Shown: positions 1 through 5,564 of the stretch, piece by piece
How the letters are laid out: each line of letters begins with the position of its first letter
How positions within the stretch are numbered: position 1 is the first letter of the stretch
Assembly: GCA_910578995.1 (NCBI GenBank)
Contig: CAJTSY010000133.1
Location: 1 to 10,574 of the forward strand
Direction of reading: 5' to 3'
Source: an uncultured Acetatifactor sp.
Lineage (GTDB): Bacteria > Bacillota > Clostridia > Lachnospirales > Lachnospiraceae
DNA: 10,574 bases
Program-made: the position numbers and the translations under genes
Notes under the pieces: model-generated
Seen by the model: only the letters and a program-made list of their open reading frames with translations
Told to the model about the DNA's origin: nothing
The model's database searches: none

Positions 1-356
1 CGGCGGAGCTGGGCTTTGATGCGGGCGAGGAGCTCAATGGGCTGAAAGGGCTTTGTCACATAATCGTCTCCCCCTACCGTGAGCCCCTGTATGATGTCTA
101 TGTCTTCTGATTTTGCCGACATGAATATAATGGGCATTCTGCTTTTTTCCCTTATCTGCAGGCAGGCGCTGATGCCGTCGATTCCCGGCATCATCACGTC
201 CATCAGGATCAGGTCTACCTGATAGTGTTCCAGGATATCCAGCGCCTGGGCCGCATTTTCACAGGTGAGGTACCGGTAACCCTCATTGCCCAGGTAGATG
301 CCCAGAAGCCTGCAGATATCTTTATCGTCGTCAACAACCAGTATGAATTCTTTCAT
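1..356 (-). CDS. OmpR/VanR-type response regulator, receiver domain (3' part outside window)
   Basis: This is the receiver half of a cytoplasmic two-component response regulator that would control transcription after phosphorylation by a sensor kinase. The 118 visible residues form nearly a complete receiver domain. The acidic pocket is D9-D10-D11, the phosphoacceptor is D53 in LILMDVMMPG, the switch residue is S80 in MSAKSED, and the conserved lysine is K102 in VTKPF. The SEDxDxxxGLxxGxDDYxTKPF stretch is typical of VanR/OmpR-family proteins, so a winged-helix output domain is expected beyond the window edge but is not seen. The ATG at 356-354 follows a GGGAGAAG ribosome binding site. The gene begins 26 bases inside the preceding membrane-protein gene, suggesting co-transcription and translational coupling. 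A histidine kinase probably follows outside the window (inference). The receiver assignment is secure; the target genes are unknown. Confidence 0.93.
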   Translation of the reverse strand, partial: MKEFILVVDDDKDICRLLGIYLGNEGYRYLTCENAAQALDILEHYQVDLILMDVMMPGIDGISACLQIREKSRMPIIFMSAKSEDIDIIQGLTVGGDDYVTKPFQPIELLARIKAQLR

Positions 357-876
357 GATAGTTTGCTTCTCCCTTTTTGCAGAAATGCTGCAGCGCCGCC
401 GAGGCAAGGAACATAAACAGAAGCTCCACAGCAATCATCTGCCATCGCCTCAGACCCCACAAATTGCCAATGAAACCTGAAAAGGCAATCATACCGATGG
501 ATATGATTTTAGCAATTATACCAATTTTCAGAAACCGGGGCAATGATATTTTCAAAAAAGCGGCTCCCGCACAGAGCACTTCGTCGGACACAAGCGGAAC
601 GATCAGCAGTACGCCGAGAATCCATAAGCGGTACCGCCCCGTCAGCTGCCGCAGCCACGCAAGCTGCCGCCTCTCCTTTTTTCCTTTAAAAATACGATGT
701 ACAATCAGGGATGATAAGGAATACATAATCGTCAATCCCAGCACGGAGCCTGTGACTCCTAGGATAAAGGCCCCCAGGCTGCCGATCTGTCCGGTCCCCC
801 ACAGTACCACTGCCGTTTCCGGCACCGGAATACATATGGGGAGCAGCACGCAGGCAAGAAAATAGACACACCACAT
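331..876 (-). CDS. small VTT/DedA-like integral membrane protein
   Basis: This is a predicted 181-residue polytopic inner-membrane protein of the VTT (DedA/SNARE-associated) type, a superfamily linked to lipid translocation across membranes. Visible signs are an N-terminal hydrophobic segment ending in a proline-rich re-entrant-like motif, PICIPVPE (residues 13-20). Further hydrophobic segments lie near 34-59, 85-110, 118-137 and 148-166. A second motif, IVPLVSDEVLCAGAA, corresponds to the conserved arm of the family that normally reads roughly R-x-I-P-x-x-SD. A basic loop, FKGKKERRQ, precedes it. I chose the ATG at 876-874 because AGGAGGT lies just upstream. An in-frame GTG at 909 would add 11 residues but has no good ribosome binding site. 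The 3' end overlaps the response regulator start. Family membership is fairly sure; the substrate is unknown, and lipid or undecaprenyl-phosphate transport is only a family-level guess. Confidence 0.78.
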   Translation of the reverse strand: MWCVYFLACVLLPICIPVPETAVVLWGTGQIGSLGAFILGVTGSVLGLTIMYSLSSLIVHRIFKGKKERRQLAWLRQLTGRYRLWILGVLLIVPLVSDEVLCAGAAFLKISLPRFLKIGIIAKIISIGMIAFSGFIGNLWGLRRWQMIAVELLFMFLASAALQHFCKKGEANYHERIHTGC

Positions 877-1109
877 AACGATACCTCCTGATATTGGTTC
901 ATGCCGCACCGTCCGCAGAGATCTGCTTCCCGTGGCGGTATTTTGTAGTAAGCGATTTACAGTCTTTGTTTTGACGTTCTATACTGATTTCCGTTGCAAT
1001 GATAGTATTCATTACAATGATGGCTTTTATTGCAATGATGGCTTACGCTAATGATAATGGCATTTGGTGCAATGATGACTTTCGGGCAGGGTTAGAATGA
1101 CTATGGCCT
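877..1109. other. intergenic region between methyltransferase and VTT genes
   Basis: This is a 233-base gap in the direction of transcription. It holds an imperfect 18-base tandem repeat (separate entry), the AGGAGGT ribosome binding site of the VTT gene, and no convincing promoter or terminator. A 37-codon open frame runs on the minus strand from an ATG at 1012-1010 to a TGA at 901-899. It has no ribosome binding site and I do not regard it as established. Confidence 0.5.
994..1076. repeat. imperfect 18-base tandem repeat with CAATGAT core
   Basis: The plus strand carries CAATGAT at 997-1003, 1015-1021, 1033-1039 and 1070-1076, and the variant TAATGAT at 1049-1055. The first three are spaced exactly 18 bases apart and sit in units of the form TT(G/A)CAATGATGGCTTxx (994-1011, 1012-1029, 1030-1047). 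Later copies are irregularly spaced. On the gene strand the core reads ATCATTG. The array lies about 115 to 200 bases upstream of the VTT gene start. It could be a set of protein-binding sites or a decayed minisatellite; the sequence does not decide. Confidence 0.6.
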
Positions 1110-1664
1110 TTACTCTAATTTCATGTGCAGCACATATGCCGGAGGCAGGTTTCTCCAGACCCTTACAATCCTCTGGATATTAAAATAATTTTCAAGAAAA
1201 GCTTTCCGCAGGAGCGTATACTGGAATGTGGTAAATACGCCCTCGGTTCCGATGGCCTTTTGGGTCTGCGACAGTATTCTGTGGGACACCTGCCGGGGAA
1301 GAGATGTAAACGGCAGGCCGGAAATGATATAATCCGCATGCCGGAAGCCCTGTTCTCTTAAAAAGCCGCAGACATTTCCGGCGTCTCCGTGGACCAGCAC
1401 CACCCCCGGCATTCCCTGAAACTGTTTGCGCAGCATTTCGTAAAAACAGTCATTCTGCTCAATCACGATGTAAATCGTGTCCCGCTTTTTTCCTTCCGCC
1501 ACCTCTCTGGTAAATACGCCCGTCCCCGCCCCGTATTCTACAATGCAGCGCGCTTTATCAAAATCAATAGAAGCCGTCATTGCCGCCGCCAGATGCCTGC
1601 TGCTGGGTGCAATGGCTCCGATCGTGTCCGGAGCACTAATATATTCTCTTAAAAACTGCCACAT
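1110..1664 (-). CDS. class I SAM-dependent methyltransferase, phospholipid N-methyltransferase/KsgA-like (COG3963 type)
   Basis: This is a 184-residue Rossmann-fold methyltransferase. The SAM-binding motif I is VEYGAGTGVFT (about 42-52). The ribose-binding acidic residue is E69 in VIEQN, and D94 in VHGDA follows. The catalytic-loop position has SGLPFTSLP (about 115-123), where KsgA/Erm rRNA adenine dimethylases have N-L-P-Y. The C-terminal VWRNLPPAYV is characteristic of the short proteins annotated as phospholipid N-methyltransferase or rRNA adenine N6-methyltransferase-like. It lacks the helical C-terminal domain of true KsgA and is shorter (about 270 residues is usual there). The ATG at 1664-1662 is preceded by AGGAGGAAGG. 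It leads a likely operon with the VTT membrane protein and response regulator. A lipid substrate fits these neighbours but is inference; an rRNA or other small-molecule substrate remains possible. Confidence 0.85.
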   Translation of the reverse strand: MWQFLREYISAPDTIGAIAPSSRHLAAAMTASIDFDKARCIVEYGAGTGVFTREVAEGKKRDTIYIVIEQNDCFYEMLRKQFQGMPGVVLVHGDAGNVCGFLREQGFRHADYIISGLPFTSLPRQVSHRILSQTQKAIGTEGVFTTFQYTLLRKAFLENYFNIQRIVRVWRNLPPAYVLHMKLE

Positions 1665-1691
1665 GGGATGTCCTTCCTCCTGTCATGAATT

Positions 1692-1706
1692 CAGCGTGTT
1701 ACGCTG
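1692..1706. promoter_or_regulatory. perfect 6-3-6 inverted repeat upstream of the methyltransferase
   Basis: CAGCGT and ACGCTG are exact reverse complements separated by GTT. The site lies 28 bases upstream of the methyltransferase ATG, in its probable 5' leader or promoter. Size and position suit a dimeric repressor operator. It is too short and lacks a T-tract for a terminator. Confidence 0.45.
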
Positions 1707-1721
1707 TCATTTGATGATTTC

Positions 1722-1766
1722 AGTATAAAGAGGAAGTATAAAGAGAAAACCGTAAGAAGTATAAAG
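1722..1766 (-). promoter_or_regulatory. three direct repeats of CTTTATACT upstream of the methyltransferase
   Basis: On the minus strand CTTTATACT occurs exactly at 1766-1758, 1743-1735 and 1730-1722, with start-to-start distances of 23 and 13 bases. Each contains TATACT, which resembles a -10 hexamer, but no good -35 hexamer lies at the usual distance from any copy. OmpR-family regulators often bind direct repeats, and this operon ends in such a regulator, so autoregulation is possible (inference). Confidence 0.45.
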
Positions 1767-1786
1767 ATTTCTTTAGATAAACATTA

Positions 1787-1825
1787 CAGCCCGTCCAAAA
1801 GCTGCGCCGTATAGTTGGGATGGGG
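1787..1825 (-). pseudogene. 39-base fragment of a polysaccharide deacetylase gene
   Basis: This stretch matches 2555-2593, inside the deacetylase gene, at 36 of 39 bases. On the minus strand it encodes PHPNYTAQLLDGL followed directly by TAA, against PHPSYTAQLLDGL in the longer copy. Nothing before the PHP or after the DGL of the deacetylase is present, and the repeat copy at 1826-1892 abuts it exactly. It is a relic of a second or duplicated deacetylase gene and not a functional unit. Confidence 0.75.
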
Positions 1826-1892
1826 ATTCTTTTCATCTGTCTTCCTGTCTGCTCTCTTCTGTCATAGCACGAAACAACTAAATTTACACTAT
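1826..1892 (-). repeat. intergenic repeat, copy A (partial)
   Basis: Bases 1826-1875 align without gaps to 5604-5653 at 42 of 50 positions. After a short divergent stretch, both copies share TTTACACTAT (1883-1892 and 5661-5670). Copy A lacks the part of the repeat containing TACTATxCCATATT; in its place the deacetylase fragment begins. It points the same way as the other copies and lies upstream of the methyltransferase. On the minus strand it contains GCTATGAC, which may be a -10 element. Confidence 0.75.
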
Positions 1893-2026
1893 ATTGCGCC
1901 TCAATCATTTCAGCATCGAGTCGCTGGGTCATTTCTATATCAACGCGTGTCCATGACTTCCTCCAAAGTTTTTATTCACCGGCAATCTATACTCATTCAA
2001 TTTCGCCGCCTTATTTATCCGCCATC

Positions 2027-2035
2027 ATTATACCA
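2027..2035 (-). promoter_or_regulatory. extended -10 promoter element TGGTATAAT
   Basis: The minus strand reads TGGTATAAT, a perfect -10 hexamer with the TGn extension. The -35 position at 17 bases (CAGATT) is poor, which an extended -10 can offset. It would drive the frameshifted small ORF about 70 bases downstream and perhaps read on to the methyltransferase. It lies just downstream of the deacetylase stop. Confidence 0.45.
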
Positions 2036-2071
2036 CCCGCGTGCGAAAAAATCTGCTGTTCATTAAGGCAG

Positions 2072-2614
2072 TCAGTCAAACAATATCTCCTCCACCGTCA
2101 CAAAGGTATACCCCTCCTCCAACAGCTCGTCGATGGCCTTCAGCGCCGCCGTCACGGAAGTGTCATAATAGTCATGCATCAGAATAATGTCATTCTCCCC
2201 GGTCTTACTGACAATTTTCTCCGTGATCCGCCCCACATTCCGGGAACTCCAGTCCAACGGGTCCACCGTCCAGAGCACCGGAAACATGTTCAGCTCCTTC
2301 TCGAAGCTCTTGTCCCAGGAGCCGTAGGGAGGCCGCACATACTGTACTTCCTCCCCGGTGATCTCCTTCAGTATCTCATTTGTCTTGATCAGCTCATCCC
2401 GGAACTTCTCCCTGTTGTTCCTGGTCAGCTGGATATGGCTGTATGTATGGTTGCCGATCAGATGCCCCTCTTCAAACATTCTCCCGATAATATCCGGATG
2501 TAATTCCGCATGCTCCCCCGTCACAAAAAACGTGGCATGGATTCCCCGCTCCTTCAGCCCGTCCAGAAGCTGCGCCGTATAACTGGGATGGGGCCCGTCG
2601 TCTGCTGATGTCAA
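2072..2614 (-). pseudogene. polysaccharide deacetylase (NodB homology domain), 5'-truncated
   Basis: Most of a carbohydrate esterase family 4 domain is present; family members remove N- or O-acetyl groups from peptidoglycan or chitin-like polymers outside the cell. Visible motifs are DDGP (5-8), the metal-binding HTYSH (56-60), RPPYG (94-98), DPLDW (118-122) and the catalytic LMHD (145-148). The usual first motif is TFDDGP, but here the residues before DD are LTSA, so homology stops exactly at this motif. There is no signal peptide or membrane anchor. The only usable start is a TTG at 2614-2612 without a ribosome binding site, and a TGA at 2635-2633 closes the frame upstream. Full-length relatives are usually 230 to 320 residues. 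I therefore call it a truncated gene, although all metal and catalytic residues remain. A 39-base second fragment lies at 1787-1825. The 134 bases separating it from the AAA gene upstream hold no gene I recognise. Confidence 0.75.
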
Positions 2615-2748
2615 GTATGGACTAAAAGTTTTTCAAATTTTTTGTATTTTAGGTTCTATTTCTTTAAACCAGCTTTCTAGCAAACATTATTCCCTTGCCA
2701 TATTGTCTATTCTGGCAGATAAATATAGGTCGTACCATGCCTCCCAAA

Positions 2749-4446
2749 CTATCTTCCCCCTCTCCCAATCAGCACCTGGCTTCCCTCAAAGGCAAATCCG
2801 TACTTCCTGATCTTCCCAGGCTCTATCCCTCTGCTTAACAGCACCGCTTCATACCGTTTCTCCTCAATCTGCTGCAGCGCAGCCTTTACTCCATCTTCCA
2901 GAGTTTCTCCTCTTTTTGCGTGGACTACCTTGAATTCGATGATAAATGCGGCATCTCCCGCCTGCTTCGGTTCTATCATAATATCATACCGCCCCAAACC
3001 GCTCTCTCTGTTGGAAGTTATGACATAGCGATTCTGCAGCTGAGCCAGAAGTCCCAATACAAACCCATGATAAAACCGCTCTGGCTGGGCTTTCGCCGAT
3101 GGCTTTTTTCCGGTGTCGAAGCTACTGAACATTTCACCGGACACCTCGTTCATATAATCGTTCATTCCCTCCAGGTCATCAGAAAGCAGCGCTTTCAGAA
3201 AACCATCCTGCATTCCGCGGCATGCCCCGAACCACTTTCTGATAATATGCAGGAACATATAACGAACTTCCATGTTGGTGAGCTTCAGCTCGTACTCCAT
3301 TTCCATATGTTCCGTATTCAGCGCCGATGATATGGCTTTTAAATATCCGCTGGCAAGCAACAGGCTCCAGACTGCGCTTTCCTCTTTTTCCAGTTCGCTG
3401 AACACAATCTGCTCGTCCAGGAAAGTGTGAAAAGTCCCTCCCTGCAGCAGTCCCTCCATCGTCATCTTAAGTTCCGGGCTGCCTTCCTGAACCAGTTTCC
3501 CCGCCAGGCTGTTGGAGCTGGTGTTTACCCAGTAAGGCGCTGCCGCCCTTTTATCCAAAAAATTTATGATAGACCATGGATTATAAATATCCTTCCAATG
3601 ACCAAATGAAAACCCATCATACCACATCTTCACTTCATCTTTTCGATCTGTCATGGCATATTCATCCAGTGCGGCAAATACTTCCTCTTCCGTGAAGCCA
3701 AATACGTTGCCATATTTTCCAGAAGTGACACTTATCACCTCCAAATTGTTCAAATCTGAAAACATGGATTCCCTACTTACCCTGGTGATTCCCGTCATGA
3801 TGGCCCGCTCTACATAGGGATTCGTTTTGAAAGTAGCATTGAACAGGCTCCTGGTAAAAAATACCAGTTCTTCCCAGTAACCGTGGACATATGCTTCCTG
3901 CATGGGCGTATCATATTCATCCAGGAGAATGATTGTCTTTTTCCCATAATACCGCGCCAGAAAGCCCGACAGCGCTTTCAGGGCGTCTGTGGCAATATGG
4001 GCTTCCATGTCGAAGGATACCTTACGGTAGTATTCTTTTTCATCCTCTTTCAGGATTCCGCTGTTCAGAAGGAAATCGAACCGGTTGTACAGTTCCGCGA
4101 TAAGGAAGAATATTTTCTTCTGCGCGCTCAGAAAGGTGCCCTCTTTCACAGGGGCGAAGCTGATGAAAATCACAGGATACGTCCCCTGAAGTTCCCGATA
4201 CTTGTCCTCCTTCCAGATATCCAGCCCTTCAAATAAATCGCTCCTCCCGGCATACTCCACGGAAAAGAATTTTTCCAGCATGCTCATGGTAAGCGTCTTC
4301 CCAAAGCGCCTGGGGCGGGTGATCAGCGTCACCTCATCCTCTGCCTCCCACCATTCCTTTATAAACATGGTCTTGTCCACATAGAAATTATTGCGAATTC
4401 TTAATTTCTCAAAATCCTGGCATCCGATGCTGACTGTCCTCGGCAT
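2749..4446 (-). CDS. predicted AAA-ATPase with C-terminal PD-(D/E)XK nuclease domain
   Basis: This 565-residue protein has the full architecture of the family pairing an AAA-ATPase-like domain (PF09820) with a PD-(D/E)XK nuclease-like domain (PF08011). The N-terminal part has the family signature YVDKT (22-26). Walker A is RPRRFGKT (44-51), Walker B is ILLDEYD (173-179), and a sensor-like ITRVSRESMFSDLNN lies near 220-234. The C-terminal nuclease core has D488 in GRYDIM, E504 and K506 in IIEFKV, and a following QQ (525-526) after the helix. No catalytic residue is obviously missing. The ATG at 4446-4444 follows AAAGGAGG at good spacing. The family is abundant in gut anaerobes, often on mobile DNA, but its function is unproven. 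Copy B of the intergenic repeat lies just upstream, and the truncated deacetylase follows. The domain call is secure; a role in defence or element maintenance is speculation. Confidence 0.9.
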   Translation of the reverse strand: MPRTVSIGCQDFEKLRIRNNFYVDKTMFIKEWWEAEDEVTLITRPRRFGKTLTMSMLEKFFSVEYAGRSDLFEGLDIWKEDKYRELQGTYPVIFISFAPVKEGTFLSAQKKIFFLIAELYNRFDFLLNSGILKEDEKEYYRKVSFDMEAHIATDALKALSGFLARYYGKKTIILLDEYDTPMQEAYVHGYWEELVFFTRSLFNATFKTNPYVERAIMTGITRVSRESMFSDLNNLEVISVTSGKYGNVFGFTEEEVFAALDEYAMTDRKDEVKMWYDGFSFGHWKDIYNPWSIINFLDKRAAAPYWVNTSSNSLAGKLVQEGSPELKMTMEGLLQGGTFHTFLDEQIVFSELEKEESAVWSLLLASGYLKAISSALNTEHMEMEYELKLTNMEVRYMFLHIIRKWFGACRGMQDGFLKALLSDDLEGMNDYMNEVSGEMFSSFDTGKKPSAKAQPERFYHGFVLGLLAQLQNRYVITSNRESGLGRYDIMIEPKQAGDAAFIIEFKVVHAKRGETLEDGVKAALQQIEEKRYEAVLLSRGIEPGKIRKYGFAFEGSQVLIGRGGR

Positions 4447-4527
4447 ACCTGCCTCCTTTCCGGAATTCCCCTGCTATCCTCTCCTGCAGTACCCTTTTCG
4501 TCACGATATCATTTTAAACTTTTTCCA

Positions 4528-4615
4528 TACTATGCCATATTCATCCATAATGTAGGCAAATCTGGCATTTTTTTCATCTGTCTTCTTGTCTGTTCGCTTC
4601 TATCATAACACAAAA
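4528..4615 (-). repeat. intergenic repeat, copy B
   Basis: This copy aligns to 5565-5652 at 79 of 88 bases without gaps, and similarity ends sharply on both sides. It lies between the HEPN gene stop and the AAA gene start, in the same orientation as the other copies. On the minus strand it contains TGTTATGAT, which resembles an extended -10. No terminal inverted repeats or target-site duplications are evident. Confidence 0.85.
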
Positions 4616-4661
4616 TATCATAATAAAGCTCTCTTTCTGCACTGGCTGCCAAATCTGCTGT

Positions 4662-5078
4662 TTAAGCCTCTTCCCCTTTTCTGCTCACTATATACCTCTC
4701 TATCTTATCCACAATGTACTTCGTATTTTCTACCAGCTGCCTTGTCTCCTCTTTGCTGGCAACATAAAAATCATCATAATCAGATGCATTCCGAATTTGT
4801 TCTGCACTCGCAATTTTCTGATAATCCTCCGGTGTAAAAGTACCGTCTCCTTTGTAGATAAAGCAGTAATTAAACTGTTTTAATCCCCCATTATGTGTTG
4901 TCACCTCAACCCCTACTACTGCCAACAGAGCTTTTATGCCCTTTTCCATCGCATAAAAAGCCCTGTTATTTGCTGATTTATAGGAATCTCTCTCCAATAA
5001 TCCGATTGCTTCTTCCAACAGTTCCTTTGATCTCATCAATCTTATTTGAGCAAGTGCATCAAAATATTCTTTATCCAT
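4662..5078 (-). CDS. HEPN domain protein (toxin-like partner of nucleotidyltransferase)
   Basis: This is a 138-residue all-helical protein of the broad HEPN type (PF05168-like). Characteristic stretches are SANNRAFYAMEKGIKALL (35-52), THNGGLKQF (61-69) and IRNASDYDD (95-103). HEPN proteins paired with a nucleotidyltransferase form toxin-antitoxin modules in which HEPN is an RNase toxin. In HepT the active motif is R-x4-6-H; here R96 is followed by N-A-S-D-Y and no histidine occurs nearby, so Y101 occupies the R-x4 position. The protein may belong to the RNxxDY subgroup, with altered or no RNase activity. The ATG (5078-5076) overlaps the nucleotidyltransferase stop by 8 bases, after GGGAGAGG, so translation is probably coupled. 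Both genes are visibly more A+T-rich than the recombinases, which fits acquisition. The pair sits between repeat copies B and C. Confidence 0.82.
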   Translation of the reverse strand: MDKEYFDALAQIRLMRSKELLEEAIGLLERDSYKSANNRAFYAMEKGIKALLAVVGVEVTTHNGGLKQFNYCFIYKGDGTFTPEDYQKIASAEQIRNASDYDDFYVASKEETRQLVENTKYIVDKIERYIVSRKGEEA

Positions 5079-5424
5079 ACAACACCTCTCCCTCTGAATC
5101 TATGTTCCGAAAATAGGAATACCAGGATTTCTTTTTTGCATATTCGGCATATGGCAGACAGACGAAATTGACTACCGAAAAATATTTCATTGCCAGCTGC
5201 ATGGAAATTTCGGCAATTACTTCATTATACTTTTTGGCTTCCAGTCTGTCGCAGGCCATAATCAGGGCAATATCTATATCTGAATCCTGTGTATAGTCAC
5301 CGCGCGCACATGAACCATATAAAACTATCTTTACCAGGTCTTTTCCTATTGCCGTTTTTACCATGTTTGTAGCTTCTTCTTTTACTTTTTTAATGACAGC
5401 ATCATTCAGTACAATCTCGCTCAT
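5071..5424 (-). CDS. MNT-type minimal nucleotidyltransferase (antitoxin-like partner of HEPN)
   Basis: This is a 117-residue nucleotidyltransferase of the pol-beta fold. It shows an exact G-S-x10-D-x-D signature (G37, S38, D49, D51 in YGSCARGDYTQDSDIDIAL). In MntA-HepT modules this enzyme transfers AMP from ATP to the HEPN toxin and neutralises it. The third metal-binding carboxylate usually lies in a later strand; here that strand reads SVVNFVCLP, with N86 where an aspartate might stand. This could be a subfamily trait and not a defect. The start at 5424-5422 is preceded by GAGGTGAG. A likely promoter lies about 55 to 82 bases upstream. The gene is first in a two-gene operon with the HEPN gene. 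Family assignment is strong; toxin-antitoxin function is inferred from the pairing. Confidence 0.85.
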   Translation of the reverse strand: MSEIVLNDAVIKKVKEEATNMVKTAIGKDLVKIVLYGSCARGDYTQDSDIDIALIMACDRLEAKKYNEVIAEISMQLAMKYFSVVNFVCLPYAEYAKKKSWYSYFRNIDSEGEVLYG

Positions 5425-5478
5425 CTATTCTCACCTCGCATCCCACGCTTACATGTGCCCATACGCCTTTAGAACCAG

Positions 5479-5506
5479 AAATTAACCTAACATCCACATA
5501 TGTCAA
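5479..5506 (-). promoter_or_regulatory. putative promoter of the nucleotidyltransferase/HEPN operon
   Basis: The minus strand has a perfect -35, TTGACA (5506-5501), then a 16-base spacer and TAATTT (5484-5479) as a weak -10. The expected transcript would have a leader of roughly 45 to 50 bases before the ATG at 5424. The palindrome ACATATGT (5496-5503) overlaps the -35 and could be bound by a regulator. Confidence 0.5.
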
Positions 5507-5530
5507 CTTATACTTCGCATCGGTTAAATT

Positions 5531-5550
5531 TGCAGTACAACCAGACTGCA
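5531..5550. promoter_or_regulatory. 6-8-6 inverted repeat upstream of the nucleotidyltransferase promoter
   Basis: TGCAGT (5531-5536) and ACTGCA (5545-5550) are exact reverse complements with an 8-base spacer, lying 24 bases upstream of the -35 hexamer. The layout suits an operator or activator site. There is no T-tract, so it is not a terminator. Confidence 0.35.
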
Positions 5551-5564
5551 GGCCGCCAGCCAGG

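Larger units (their letters stand above)
1720..1954 (-). pseudogene. frameshifted small ORF of unknown identity
   Basis: A good ribosome binding site, GGAGG (1964-1960), is 5 bases before an ATG at 1954-1952, but that frame stops after four codons (TGA at 1942-1940). Removing one T at the stop would join it to an open frame that reads DIEMTQRLDAEMIEAQYSV and continues through the repeat at 1826-1892 and the deacetylase fragment to a stop at 1720. The simplest reading is a small gene with a +1 frameshift whose later part is unrelated sequence. I do not recognise the peptide. The segment CYDR(R/S)EQ(T/I)xRQM is shared with the other two copies of the repeat, so part of this ORF may be repeat-derived. 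It has an extended -10 upstream. It could also be a leader peptide, or not be coding at all. Confidence 0.4.

Noticed and set aside
377..865. 162-codon open frame on the plus strand
   Set aside because: It is antisense to the VTT membrane protein, which has a clear ribosome binding site and membrane topology.
899..1012. 37-codon minus-strand ORF upstream of the VTT gene
   Set aside because: No ribosome binding site, and its start falls within the 18-base repeat array; coding cannot be supported.
994..1076. CRISPR array
   Set aside because: Units are contiguous and imperfect, with no unique spacers and no cas genes in the window.
2709..2719. Second half of an attachment site (ATTCTGGCAGA, identical to 5681-5691)
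   Set aside because: An 11-base match between two places in a 10-kb window is expected by chance, and it lacks the partner arm.
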